Shown in pieces: positions 28,645-41,203 of a stretch of 64,000 nt of DNA. The notes under the pieces were generated by a model, which ran no database searches, had not been told where the DNA came from, and saw only the letters and a list, made by a program, of their open reading frames with translations. The translations under genes and the position numbers were made by a program. The DNA is taken from positions 175,025,164 through 175,089,163 of the forward strand of contig CP136066.1 in the NCBI GenBank assembly GCA_032622095.1, in the 5' to 3' direction. The stretch comes from Siphonodentalium dalli (taxonomy: Eukaryota > Mollusca > Scaphopoda > Gadilida > Siphonodentaliidae). How positions within the stretch are numbered: position 1 is the first letter of the stretch; every line of letters begins with the position of its first letter.

Positions 28645-30202
28645 AATCCATGGGTGTTGGTGGTCCAGCTGATTGAGCGATATTAGATAAGCGTTTACTT
28701 GTATAATCCATCGATGTTGGTGGTCCTGCTGATTTAGCGATATTAGATAAGCGTTTACTTATATAATCCATGGATGTTGGTGGTCCAGCTGATTGAGCGA
28801 TATTAGATAAGCGTTTCCTTGTATAATCCATGGGTGTGGGTGGTCCTGCTGATTAACGATATATGATAAGCGTTTACTTCTATAATCCATGGGTGTTGGT
28901 GGTCCTGCTGATATAGCGATATTAGATAAGTGATTAATTGTATAATCCATGGATGTTGGTGGTCCTGCTGATTTAGCGATATTAGATAAGCTTTTAATTG
29001 TATAATCCATGGATGTTGGTGGTCCTGCTGATTTAGCGATATTAGATAAGCGTTTCCTTGTATAATCCATGGATGTTGGTGGTCCTGCTGATTTAGCGAT
29101 ATTAGATAAGTGTTTACATGTATAATCCATGGATGTTGGTGGTCCTGCTGATTTAGCGATATTAGATAAGTGTTTCCTTGTATAATCCATGGATGTTGGT
29201 GGTCCTGTTGATATAGCGATATTAGATAGGCGTTTACTTCTATAATCCATGGGTGTTGGTGGAGCTGCTGATATAGCGATATTAGATAAGTGTTTCCTTG
29301 TATAATCCATGGATGTTGGTGGTCCTGCTGATATAGCGATATTAGACAAGCGTTTACATGTATAATCCATGGATGTTGGTGGTCCTGCTGATATAGCGAT
29401 ATTAGATAAGCGTTTACATGTATAATCCATGGGTGTTGGTGGTCCTGCTGATTTAGCGATATTAGAAAAGCTTTTACTTGTATAATCCATGGATGTTGGT
29501 GGTCCTGCTGATTAACGATATATGATAGGCGTTTCCTTGTATAATCCATGGATGTTGGTGGTCCTGTTGATATAGCGATATTAGTTAGGCGTTTACTTGT
29601 ATAATCCATGGGTGTTGGTGGTCCTGCTGATATAGCGATATTAGATAGGCGTTTACTTGTATAATCCATGGGTGTTGGTGGTCCTGCTGATATAGCGATA
29701 TTAGATAAGCGTTTTCTTGTATAATCCATGGATGTTGGTGATCCTGCTGATATAGCGATATTAGATAAGAGTTTACTTGTATAATCCATGGGTGTTGGTG
29801 GTCCTGCTGATATAGCGATATTAGATAAGCGTTTCCTTGTATAATCCATGGGTGTTGGTGGTCCAGCTGATTGAGCGATATTCGATAAGAGTTTACTTGT
29901 ATAATCCATGGGTGTGGGTGGTCCTGCTGATATAGCGATATTAGATAAGCGTTTACTTGTATAATCCATGGATGTTGGTGGTCCTGCTGATATAGCGATA
30001 TTAGATAAGCGTTTACTTGTATAATCCATGGATGTTGGTGATCCTGTTGATATAGCGATATTAGATAAGTGTTTACGTGTATAATCCATGGATGTTGGTG
30101 GTCCTGCCGATTTAGCGATATTAGATAAGCGTTTACATGTATAATCCATGGATGTTGGTGGTCCTGCTGATTTAGCGATATTAGATAAGCGTTTACTTGT
30201 AT
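28645..30202. repeat. 1,558-bp tandem duplication, copy 1
   Basis: This is a block of about 26 units, repeated at +1,558 bp. It includes a 59-bp unit (CTGATTAACGATATATG) near 28,850, the TTTTAATTG units, the GGAGCTGCTG unit and the CCATCGATG unit. These markers recur in the same order in the next block. The left breakpoint is estimated at about 28,645, where flanking units stop matching. Confidence 0.85.
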
Positions 30203-31860
30203 AATCCATGGGTGTTGGTGGTCCAGCTGATTGAGCGATATTAGATAAGCGTTTACTTGTATAATCCATCGATGTTGGTGGTCCTGCTGATTTAGCGATA
30301 TTAGATAAGCGTTTACTTATATAATCCATGGATGTTGGTGGTCCAGCTGATTGAGCGATATTAGATAAGCGTTTCCTTGTATAATCCATGGGTGTGGGTG
30401 GTCCTGCTGATTAACGATATATGATAAGCGTTTACTTCTATAATCCATGGGTGTTGGTGGTCCTGCTGATATAGCGATATTAGATAAGTGATTAATTGTA
30501 TAATCCATGGATGTTGGTGGTCCTGCTGATTTAGCGATATTAGATAAGCTTTTAATTGTATAATCCATGGATGTTGGTGGTCCTGCTGATTTAGCGATAT
30601 TAGATAAGCGTTTCCTTGTATAATCCATGGATGTTGGTGGTCCTGCTGATTTAGCGATATTAGATAAGTGTTTACATGTATAATCCATGGATGTTGGTGG
30701 TCCTGCTGATTTAGCGATATTAGATAAGTGTTTCCTTGTATAATCCATGGATGTTGGTGGTCCTGTTGATATAGCGATATTAGATAGGCGTTTACTTCTA
30801 TAATCCATGGGTGTTGGTGGAGCTGCTGATATAGCGATATTAGATAAGTGTTTCCTTGTATAATCCATGGATGTTGGTGGTCCTGCTGATATAGCGATAT
30901 TAGACAAGCGTTTACATGTATAATCCATGGATGTTGGTGGTCCTGCTGATATAGCGATATTAGATAAGCGTTTACATGTATAATCCATGGGTGTTGGTGG
31001 TCCTGCTGATTTAGCGATATTAGAAAAGCTTTTACTTGTATAATCCATGGATGTTGGTGGTCCTGCTGATTAACGATATATGATAGGCGTTTCCTTGTAT
31101 AATCCATGGATGTTGGTGGTCCTGTTGATATAGCGATATTAGTTAGGCGTTCACTTGTATAATCCATGGGTGTTGGTGGTCCTGCTGATATAGCGATATT
31201 AGATAGGCGTTTACTTGTATAATCCATGGGTGTTGGTGGTCCTGCTGATATAGCGATATTAGATAAGCGTTTTCTTGTATAATCCATGGATGTTGGTGAT
31301 CCTGCTGATATAGCGATATTAGATAAGAGTTTACTTGTATAATCCATGGGTGTTGGTGGTCCTGCTGATATAGCGATATTAGATAAGCGTTTCCTTGTAT
31401 AATCCATGGGTGTTGGTGGTCCAGCTGATTGAGCGATATTCGATAAGAGTTTACTTGTATAATCCATGGGTGTGGGTGGTCCTGCTGATATAGCGATATT
31501 AGATAAGCGTTTACTTGTATAATCCATGGATGTTGGTGGTCCTGCTGATATAGCGATATTAGATAAGCGTTTACTTGTATAATCCATGGATGTTGGTGAT
31601 CCTGTTGATATAGCGATATTAGATAAGTGTTTACGTGTATAATCCATGGATGTTGGTGGTCCTGCCGATTTAGCGATATTAGATAAGCGTTTACATGTAT
31701 AATCCATGGATGTTGGTGGTCCTGCTGATTTAGCGATATTAGATAAGCGTTTACTTGTATAATCCATGGGTGTTGGTGGTCCAGCTGATTGAGCGATATT
31801 AGATAAGCGTTTACTTGTATAATCCATCGATGTTGGTGGTCCTGCTGATTTAGCGATATT
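30203..31860. repeat. 1,558-bp tandem duplication, copy 2
   Basis: This is the second copy of the preceding block, ending where the unit after the CCATCGATG unit no longer matches. I noted one substitution (T at 29,594, C at 31,152). A third, related copy of most of this block lies at the right end of the array (36.1-37.0 kb). Confidence 0.85.
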
Positions 31861-34800
31861 AGATAAGCGTTTACTTGTATAATCCATGGGTGTTGGTGGT
31901 CCAGCTGATTGAGCGATATTAGATAAGCGTTTTCATGTATAATCCATGGATGTTGGTTGTCCTGCTGAAATAGCGATATTAGATAAGCGTTTACATGTAT
32001 ACTCCATGGATGTTGGTGGTCCTGCTGATTCATCGATATTAGATAAGTGTTTACTTGTATAATCCATGGGTGTTGGTGGTCCTGCTGATTTAGCGATATT
32101 AGATAAGTGTTTACTTGTATAATCCATGGATGTTGGTGGTCCTGCTGATTTAGCGATATTAGATAAGCGTTTACATGTATAATCCATGGATGTTGGTTGT
32201 CCTGCTAATATAGCGATATTAGATAAGCGTTTACATGTATAATCCATGGATGTTGGTTGTCCTGCTGATATAGCGATATTAGATAAGCGTTTACTTGTAT
32301 AATCCATGGATGTTGGTGGTCCTGCTGATATAGCGATATTAGATAAGCGTTTACTTGTATAATCCATAGATGTTGGTGGTCCTGCTGATATAGCGATATT
32401 AGAAAAGCGTTTACTTGTATAACCCATGGGTGTTGGTGTTCCTGCTGATTTAGCGATATTAGATAAGCGTTTACTTGTATAATCCATGGATGTTGGTGGT
32501 CCTGCTGATATAGCGATATTAGATAAGTGTTTACTTGTATAATCCATGGATGTTGGTGGTCCTGCTGATTCAGAGATATTAGATAAGCGATTACTTGTAT
32601 AATCCATGGGTGTTGGTGGTCCTGCTGACTCAGCGATATTAGAAAAGTGTTTACTTGTATAATCCATGGATGTTGGTGGTCCTGCTGATACAGCGATATT
32701 AGATAAGTGTTTACTTGTATAATCCATGGATGTTGGTGGTCCTGCTGATTCAGAGATATTAGATAAGCGATTACTTGTATAATCCATGGATGTTGGTGGT
32801 CCTGCCGAATTAGCGATATTAGATAAGTGTTTACTTGTATAATCCATGGATGTTGGTGGTCCTGCTGATTAAGCGATATTAGATAAGCGTTTACTTGTAT
32901 AATCCATGGGTGTTGGTGGTCCTGCTGACTCAGCGATATTAGATAAGTGTTTACTTGTATAATCCATGGATGTTGGTGGTCCTGCTGATATAGCGATATT
33001 AGATAAGCGTTTACATGTATAATCCATGGATGTTGGTAGTGCTGCTGATTTATCGATATTAGATAAGCGTTTACTTGTATAATCCATGGGTGTTGGTGGT
33101 CCTGCTGATATAGCGATATTAGATAAGTGTTTACTTGTATAATCCATGGATGTTGGTGGTCCTGCTGAATTAGCGATATTAGATAAGCGTTTACTTGTAT
33201 AATCCATGGATGTTGGTGGTCCTGCTGATTCAGAGATATTAGATAAGCGATTACTTGTATAATCCATGGATGTTGGTGGTCCTGCTGAATTAGCGATATT
33301 AGATAAGCGTTTAATTGTATAATCCATGGATGTTGGTGGTCCTGCTGATTTAGCGATATTAGATAAGTGTTTACTTGTACAATCCATGGATGTTGGTGGT
33401 CCTGCTGATATAGCGATATTAGATAAGCGTTTACATGTATAATCCATGGATGTTGGTGGTCCTGCTGATTTAGCGATATTAGATAAGCGTTTACTTGTAT
33501 AATCCATGGGTGTTGGTGGTCCTGCTGATATAGCGATATTAGATAAGTGTTTACTTGTATAATCCATGGATGTTGGTGGTCCTGCTGATTTAGCGATATT
33601 AGATAAGTGTTTACTTGTATAATCCATGGATGTTGGTGGTCCTGCTGATTGAGCGATATTAGATAAGCGTTTACATGTATAATCCATGGATGTTGGTGGT
33701 CCTGCTGATATAGCGATATTATATAAGTGTTTACTTGTATAATCCATGGATGTTGGTGGTCCTGCTGATATAGCGATATTATATAAGTGTTTACTTGTAT
33801 AATCCATGGGTGTTGGTGGTCCTGCTGATTTAGCGATATTAGATAAGCGTTTACATGTATAATCCATGGGTGTTGGTGGTCCTGCTGATTTAGCGAATTT
33901 AGATAAGCGTTTACTTGTATAATCCATGGATGTTGGTGGTCCTGCTGATATAGCGATATTAGATAAGCGTTTACATGTATAATCCATGGGTGTTGGTGTT
34001 CCTGCTGATATAGCGATATTAGATACGTTTTTACTTGTATAATCCATGGATGTTGGTGGTCCTACTGAATTAGCGATATTAGATAAGCGTTTACTTCTAT
34101 AATCCATGGATGTTGGTGGCCCTGCTGACTCAGCGATATATGATAATCGTTTACATGTATAATCCATGGATGTTGGTGGTCCTGCTGATATAGCGATATT
34201 AGATAAGCGTACATGTATAATCCATGGATGTTGGTGGTCCAGCTGATTTAGCGAGATTAGATAAGCGTACATGTATAATCCATGGATGTTGGTGGTCCTG
34301 CTGATATAGCGATATTAGATAAGCGTTTAATTGTATAATCCATGGATGTTGGTGGTCCTGCTGATATAGCGATATTAGATAAGTGTTTACTTGTATAATC
34401 CATGGGTGTTGGTGGTCCTGCTGATTTAGCGATATTAGATAAGCGTTTAATTGTATAATCCATGGATGTTGGTGGTCCTGCTGATTTAGTGATATTAGAT
34501 AAGCGTTTACTTGTATAATCCATGGGTGTTGGTGGTCCTGCTGATTTAGTGATATTAGATAAGGGTTTACTTGTATAATCCATGGATGTTGGTGGTCCTG
34601 CTGATTTAGTGATATTAGATAAGCGTTTACTTGTATAATCCATGGGTGTTGGTGGTCCAGCTGATTTAGCGATATTAGATAAGCATTTACTTGTATAATC
34701 CATGGATGTTGGTGGCCCTGCTGATTCAGCGATATTAGATAAGCGTTTACTTGTATAATCCATGGGTGTTGGTGGTCCTGTTGATATAGCGATATTAGAT

Positions 34801-35210
34801 AGGCGTTTACTTGTATAATCCATGGATGTTGGTGGTCCAGCTGATTTAGCGATATTAGATAAGCGTTTACTTGTATAATCCATGGATGTTGGTGGTCCTG
34901 CTGATTCAGAGATATTAGATAAGCGATTACTTGTATAATCCATGGATGTTGGTGGTCCTGCTGAATTAGCGATATTAGATAAGCGATTACTTGTATAATC
35001 CATGGATGTTGGTGGTCCTGCTGATTCAGCGATATTAGATAAGCGTTTAATTGTATAATCCATGGATGTTGGTGGTCCTGCTGATTTAGCGATATTAGAT
35101 AAGTGTTTACTTGTATAATCCATGGATGTTGGTGGTCCTGCTGATATAGCGATATTAGATAAGCATTTACATGTATAATCCATGGATGTTGGTGGTCCTG
35201 CTGATATAGC

Positions 35211-37004
35211 GATATTAGATAAGCGTTTACATGTATAATCCATGGATGTTGGTGGTCCTGCTGATATAGCGATATTAGATAAGCGTTTACATGTATAATC
35301 CATGGGTGTTGGTGGTCCTGCTGATATAGCGATATTAGATAAGTGTTTACATGTATAATCCATGGGTGTTGGTGGACCTGCTGATATAGCGATATTAGAT
35401 AAGTGTTTACATGTATAATCCATGGATGTTGGTGGTCCTGCTGATATAGCGATATTAGATAAGCGTTTACATGTATAATCCATGGGTGTTGGTGGTCCTG
35501 CTGATATAGCGATATAAGATAAGCGTTTACATGTATAATCCATGGGTGTTGGTGGACCTGCTGATATAGCGGTATTAGATAAGCGTTTACTTGTATAATC
35601 CATGGATGTTGGTAATCCTGCTGATATAGCGATATTAGATAAGTGTTTACTTGTATAGTCCCTGGATGTTGGTGGTCCTGCTGATTAACGATATATGATA
35701 AGCGTTTACTTCTATAATCCATGGGTGTTGGTGGACCTGCTGATATAGCGATATTAGATAAGTGTTTCATTGTATAATCCATGGATGTTGGTGGTCCTGC
35801 TGGTATAGCGATATTAGATAAGTGTTTACTTGTATAGTCCATGGATGTTGGTGGTCCTGCTGATTAACGATATATGATAAGCGTTTACATGTATAATCCA
35901 CGGATGTTGGTGGTCCTGCTGATTTAGCGATATTAGATAAGTGTTTACTTGTATAATCCATGGGTGTTGGTGGTCCTGCTGATTTAGCGATATTAGATAA
36001 GCGTTTACATGTATAATCCATGGATGTTGGTGGTCCTGCTGATTTAGCGATATTAGATAAGCGTTTACTTGTATAATCCATGGGTGTTGGTGGTCCAGCT
36101 GATTGAGCGATATTAGATAAGCGTTTACTTGTATAATCCATCGATGTTGGTGGTCCTGCTGATTTAGCGATATTAGATAAGCGTTTACTTATATAATCCA
36201 TGGATGTTGGTGGTCCAGCTGATTGAGCGATATTAGATAAGCGTTTCCTTGTATAATCCATGGGTGTGGGTGGTCCTGCTGATTAACGATATATGATAAG
36301 CGTTTACTTCTATAATCCATGGGTGTTGGTGGTCCTGCTGATATAGCGATATTAGATAAGTGATTAATTGTATAATCCATGGATGTTGGTGGTCCTGCTG
36401 ATTTAGCGATATTAGATAAGCTTTTAATTGTATAATCCATGGATGTTGGTGGTCCTGCTGATTTAGCGATATTAGATAAGCGTTTCCTTGTATAATCCAT
36501 GGATGTTGGTGGTCATGCTGATTTAGCGATATTAGATAAGTGTTTACATGTATAATCCATGGATGTTGGTGGTCCTGCTGATTTAGCGATATTAGATAAG
36601 TGTTTCCTTGTATAATCCATGGATGTTGGTGGTCCTGTTGATATAGCGATATTAGATAGGCGTTTACTTCTATAATCCATGGGTGTTGGTGGAGCTGCTG
36701 ATATAGCGATATTAGATAAGTGTTTCCTTGTATAATCCATGGATGTTGGTGGTCCTGCTGATATAGCGATATTAGACAAGCGTTTACATGTATAATCCAT
36801 GGATGTTGGTGGTCCTGCTGATATAGCGATATTAGATAAGCGTTTACATGTATAATCCATGGGTGTTGGTGGTCCTGCTGATTTAGCGATATTAGAAAAG
36901 CTTTTACTTGTATAATCCATGGATGTTGGTGGTCCTGCTGATTAACGATATATGATAGGCGTTTCCTTGTATAATCCATGGATGTTGGTGGTCCTGTTGA
37001 TATA
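35211..37004. repeat. Distant copy of the 27.66-29.57 kb block
   Basis: Units from 27,661 onward recur here at +7,550 bp, and after about 28,440 at +7,430 bp. The change equals two 60-bp units missing from this copy. It shows the same TATAGTCCCTGG unit, GCTGGTATAGCG unit, 59-bp units and GGAGCTGCTG unit. The copy is cut by the assembly gap. Confidence 0.85.
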
Positions 37005-37104
37005 NNNNNNNNNNNNNNNNNNNNNNNNNNNNNNNNNNNNNNNNNNNNNNNNNNNNNNNNNNNNNNNNNNNNNNNNNNNNNNNNNNNNNNNNNNNNNNNN
37101 NNNN
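37005..37104. other. Assembly gap (100 N)
   Basis: Exactly 100 N separate satellite A from unique coding sequence. A round 100 usually marks a scaffold gap of unknown true size, placed where a long satellite could not be crossed. Any open frame running through it is an artefact on the satellite side. Confidence 0.97.
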
Positions 37105-38426
37105 CCCCAACAGACCCGGACCGTGAGCACGATTTCTGTATGTCTTTCGCTAAAGCAGAAGTCGTGCTGTTGAGCACAATGTCCGTTAACCAGAAACACA
37201 GTATAAAGTTTTTGAAGGTATTCGGACGCGTCATCGATTTTGGCCGGGGGGTGTTGACGTCCTACCATCTGAAGACGTCAGCTCTCTGGCATTATGAGCA
37301 GACGGACACTCGAATCTCTGAATATAGCTTGACAGTCATAGATATATTGAAGAGACTTGATCAGTATTTGAATGACAGATTCTTGCCTCATTATTTTGTT
37401 CCTGAAATGAACTTGTTGATCGGTATCTCGGAATCTGATCTTATATGTGTCCGCAGGCGGCTGTGGTCTCTTCTCTGGGTGTGTCTTATCACGTATGATA
37501 TCGCTGGAATAATACCAGACGCAAGGCTGAATCTCGCTGGGGATATACTTGCTAGAATAAGTAGACAACTCTCTGAAGCAAACCCGGCTAGTACGCAGAC
37601 GGGTCATATGCCTAACATCGGGAACACCCTAGAAGCAGCAGAGGTCATGTATGGAACCGGGATTGTATCTCATGACATGAAACAACGAGTATCCGCATCT
37701 GTAGTGACGAGGTGTCCAACCCATGCAGTCAGACGCATGGATATAGACACAGTTAAATCATTGCTTACGTCATTTAATAAGACGATTGATCTTTGGATGT
37801 ATTCTAGACAACAATACCCTCTTGAACATGGCACCTTTGTTACATTTATGTGTGCCATTCTCAATTCCACAAATGAACCTTTAGAAGAGTTTTTCGTGAT
37901 ACGATCGGCAGAAAGAAATAAGGGAGACGATCGTGCAGCTATCAGAAGAGAATTGAGAAAATCAGAAAACATAATGAAACAATGGTTAGCTATCATTAAT
38001 GATATCATTATCAAATTAAAAACATGTGCGAACACTGTTGCTGGCCACGTATTACGTGATATGTCACATACATCACGTGCTGACAGTCGCGTGGGCAGCA
38101 ATCAGTGCGAGGAAAATATCGACAGACTGTGCAATCAAATTACAAAAGAGTTGCTAACTTTTGCAGTCGGGCACATTGAAAAGTTCAGTTATCCTCTCGA
38201 CACCTATTCAATGCGGCCGGTGACAGTCGGTGACTTTACGACAAACATTATCGCATTGGACATTATTATCGACAGAATGTTCCTTAACATCGAGTACGCG
38301 CTCCTTGTGAGCGCTCGGATCAAGGCATCTCGTGGATCAGGTGGTCATAGAGGAATGCTAATGCAAACGACGAATCCGGAAAGTTTAGAATATCGGAGTT
38401 TTTTTTGCGTTATATGCAGTCAGTGA
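37105..38426 (+). CDS. Mab-21-like / cGAS-like receptor, 3' part
   Basis: The frame entering from the gap is open for 439 codons to a TGA at 38,424-38,426. Near its start it has the C-terminal helical half of the Mab-21 fold: a SFAKAE segment (residues about 13-18), then SYHLKT (52-57), LW (60-61), E64, and HYFVPEMNL (95-103). This is the characteristic order of Mab-21/cGAS family proteins. The family includes MAB21L developmental proteins and cGLRs, which sense foreign nucleic acid and make cyclic dinucleotides. The nucleotidyltransferase core (GS motif and acidic triad) would lie upstream and is not in the window, so activity cannot be judged. About 320 further residues follow the domain. 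They are rich in helix-forming segments and contain no motif I recognise. The coding frame has balanced composition and no internal stop, unlike the surrounding DNA. The true start and any introns are hidden by the gap. Membership of the superfamily is well supported; the choice between immune cGLR and other Mab-21-like protein is inference. Confidence 0.82.
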
Positions 38427-39403
38427 TGTGTTAACTGGATTCCTCAATTTGTGCCTGGCGTTAGATAAACATCAAGGTTGGATGGAATTCATGACCGCCA
38501 CATTCCGCCGTGATAAATGTTCCTAAAATGTACGTCATTGAAGCTGAATGCGTAACATGATCACATATAAACCCGAAGAATGAACTAACTGTTTTTAATT
38601 AGCGACATTTATTTAGGGTTTAACATTATTAAAATTCATTGATGATGTTTTAAATCATCATATATGTCCCATATATTATTCTGCAAAATTCAAAACCGCC
38701 ACTAATTAAGAAAACTCATAACACAAATTGTTTTGCTTCGTGCCACGCCTGTATCATTCCTTCGAGCATCATTCCAAACTCAGTGCATTCGATGCTATCG
38801 TCAGACTTGCAGAACATTTAACTGCTAACATTCACAGGTATACCATAAGTGTATGTACGATTCACATACAATCTGATTGGAGAGAATCATGAACATTGTT
38901 TAAATGAATCAATAGAATATATTTGGCACATTCCTCCATGTTTAGTTCCCTCTAACTTCCAGCACCATGCATAATTACCACACACTGCATCGATGTGAAC
39001 AACCATGTACATCAACAGGCATCAAAGATGGATGGAACTCATGTTTCACCTGTCATGGCCTGAGAGCATAAACACCGTTCGTAAATGTTACTTCTTAGAA
39101 GATGGCTAAGACACATGATCGCAAACGAAGCGAGTAAACATACATTCTATTCAACGAGGCGGATATCACAATTCAGCGACATAATATACCACAGATGGGC
39201 GGAACTCAATGCAAGGCAACGTGACCTAAGTTAAGGTATTTTTCTGAGAGATGTGCTCGCGCATGAGCTCGGTTCCAAATCGTCCTACATTCTAAAGGAT
39301 TAATGTGCACTTTTGACAAGGTGTGGACGTTAGGGTCTGATGCTACTGCACTAAGCCATGAGAGTGAATAATGATCTTGGACGGTCTTTTTAACAAGCTT
39401 CGT
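38427..39403. other. 3' flank of the Mab-21-like gene
   Basis: No coding potential is visible. A perfect AATAAA signal was not found in the first 250 bases after the stop. A small hairpin (GATGAT...ATCATC) lies at 38,641-38,659. The rest looks like unique non-coding or decayed repeat sequence. Confidence 0.5.
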
Positions 39404-40249
39404 TCATGCGTCTTTTGTTAGGAATAAACCGTCGTCCAGAAATTGTTTGAGAAAGATCATCACATTGTATTTTTCAAGAATTTTGAAGATATCATACACG
39501 TAACCAGCCGTTGATCTTTTGAATAGACGTTGTTGGTGAGCTTTAAGTAGAAACATTCTGAGTGGAGTTTGGTGATTCAGAGGTAAGTGAATGAGGTTTC
39601 CTAGAAAACACAATTTTCTTATGTGAAGTTCCTGTTCAATGGGCATAAGACCAAGTAACCCAAGGGATAGCCTTGTACTAGCCCTCTGTGGTAGTGACTG
39701 GATGCTTTTTACACAGGTCCTGAGGCTTGAAGCGTACTGCATTGGCAACAGTTCACACCCATACAGAGCTTTGGGAATATAAATAAATTAAAAAAATTAC
39801 GCTTAGCGACACAGGCGTCAATGGCATAGTAAGTTGTCTTCGAGCGATAGAAAAGATGTTTTTCGCATTTTCTTCGAAACTTGATGTCCCTGAGATTTCC
39901 CTGTAACGAGTTTGTCTTGTACTATTCCTAAATGTGTACCATATGTTTGTTCCGGAATTGCGTTTGGACCTAAGTACCACATCATGTGGGCCTTTGAGTG
40001 AGAAACATTCGACTCATTGAATACAATTACATTGCTTTTGGTACACGAGAAACAAAATCGCCATTTGATACTATATTGGTAGCATATGTCCATTAGGCTG
40101 TCGATACCAGATTTTGATAAATATATAAGAGTTATGTCGTCCGCTGTAGTCGGTGCCGAACATGGAATGTTGTTTATGGTAAGTCCCATATGTAAACTGT
40201 ACACTCCCATCCAGATACGGGATGTGGTATGTATGGTGTGACAAAGCAT
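39404..40249 (-). mobile_element. Broken LINE reverse-transcriptase fragment
   Basis: Minus-strand frames give pieces of a non-LTR retrotransposon ORF2. At the 5' side (40,249 to about 39,960) a segment reads PTTADDITLIYLS, then YQYSIKWRFCFSCTKSNVIVF. This is the catalytic ADD box (codons at 40,136-40,144) followed by the conserved KW-F--KS block of LINE reverse transcriptases. A short middle piece with KNIFSIARRQ lies in a second frame (39,753-39,980). The C-terminal thumb/connection-like piece, PKALYGCELLPM followed by SLPQRASTRLSLGLLGLMPIEQELHIRK, continues in a third frame (39,404-39,770). At least two frameshifts therefore separate the parts. The upstream half of the RT, the endonuclease and the 3' tail are not recognisable. 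The nearest families are the L2/CR1-like or RTE-like LINEs common in molluscs, but the exact clade cannot be set by eye. Confidence 0.8.
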
Positions 40250-40446
40250 TTAGTCATCCACATTATACAAGCTAAGATGGCTGCCGACAGACATGTGTTT
40301 CATCGAAAATCCTTCAATGCTCCCATCTTTTGGTAATCCTAAACTTCTCTGCACATTTTCAAAACATTTCTCCATTAAATGCGGGGTGCATTATGTGATC
40401 ATTGATTCAAATTTGAAATCCAAGATGGAAGGTTGTGGCTATATGT

Positions 40447-40943
40447 TTTAAAGGCCTTGATGGTGGATATGCTGTGAAAATATTTCCACCGGTCAAAAAC
40501 CGCCACAAACAGAAATAATATTAAAATGTAGACAGACTTTGTCCGTATACAAATAAGAAATATCGCATAAACAGTATGTTATTGTCATATGTTTGACCAT
40601 TGGTATGTAAACAAAAGCATAAAAAGTTACTTTCCTGGTGTTTGTTTATATTATGATGGTAAACATAAAGAGCGTTATTTGTTGCTGAATTCCTGACATG
40701 GAACTAATAAAGAGCGTTTATATCATTTGTTTGTGATTACCCAGTAACACTGTGCTGTCTTCTGTAACACAATCAGGCTCTTGCTTAGGTAAAATATAGT
40801 AGGTCTTTGTGATAACATGCTGTTTACGCGATGGGCATGGTATATATGAACGAAACTGTATGCGTTTTAATGTTTTTTTCTGTTTACGGTGATTGGAACA
40901 AATATGAATATTTTCGACAACTAAGGCCTCGCGTGCCTTTAAA
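40447..40943. mobile_element. About 497-bp dispersed element, copy 1
   Basis: This segment is closely similar, in the same orientation, to 56,164-56,661. Shared tracts include CCGCCACAAACAGAAA, TTTGTCCGTATACAAATAAG, ATCGCATAAACAGTATGTTA, and two AATAAAGAGCGTT motifs. Similarity stops sharply at both ends. The ends carry short imperfect inverted termini (TTTAAAGGCC at the left; CGTGCCTTTAAA at the right). This suggests a non-autonomous DNA transposon (MITE-like), though I could not confirm a target-site duplication. Short open frames inside it occur in both copies but have no known domain. Confidence 0.65.
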
Positions 40944-41203
40944 AAAGAGTTTCGAAAAAAATCGACCGCTCCCATTTAGAGATCACAAGGAAGACCCGTA
41001 TGACGTTTGGTGACGATCGGATGAGAGGTGGGATACGCGGAGTGTGCTAAAGGAGATTGTTGATGGATCACGGACGAACGGACAGACGAACCACGGATTG
41101 TCAATCATGCAGGAAGACGGAATCATGTGTATCATACATGGCATGGGTACACACATACAAATGATGCACGATTATTTGCCTATCGTGACCCCCAACTCAG
41201 TTC

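Larger units (their letters stand above)
669..37004. repeat. Satellite A: giant 60-bp tandem array
   Basis: About 600 head-to-tail copies of a 60-bp unit fill 36.3 kb without interruption by other sequence. Each unit carries the 10-bp palindrome ATCCATGGAT (or the variant with GGG, which keeps the NcoI core CCATGG), then GGTGGTCCTGCTGAT, then GCGATATTAGATAAG, then a variable TTTAC(A/T)TG block. Most variation sits at a few fixed sites: A/G after CCATGG, C/T in CTG(C/T)TGAT, the two bases before AGCGAT, C/T in AAG(C/T)GT, and A/T before TGTATAA. Because 60 is a multiple of three and the unit lacks stops in two minus-strand frames, long minus ORFs appear; the first runs 61 units (4,340 down to 666). 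Common variants change codon positions 1 and 2 as freely as position 3, so coding selection is not apparent. The array ends at the assembly gap, so its right boundary is unknown. Function is unknown; such arrays can be centromeric, heterochromatic or simply expanded minisatellites. Confidence 0.97.

Noticed and set aside
666-36920. Dozens of long minus-strand ORFs in satellite A as a family of repeat-protein genes
   Set aside because: They are the same stop-free 60-bp unit read in two frames. Ends are set by 59- and 68-bp units, there is no non-repeat domain, and variants fall freely at codon positions 1 and 2.
669-37004. CRISPR array
   Set aside because: Units are directly adjacent with no unique spacers, and the context is eukaryotic.
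36233-37268. Open frames running through the 100-N gap
   Set aside because: Unknown bases cannot carry a frame. The minus ones join satellite to the antisense of the Mab-21-like exon, and only the plus frame right of the gap has family motifs.
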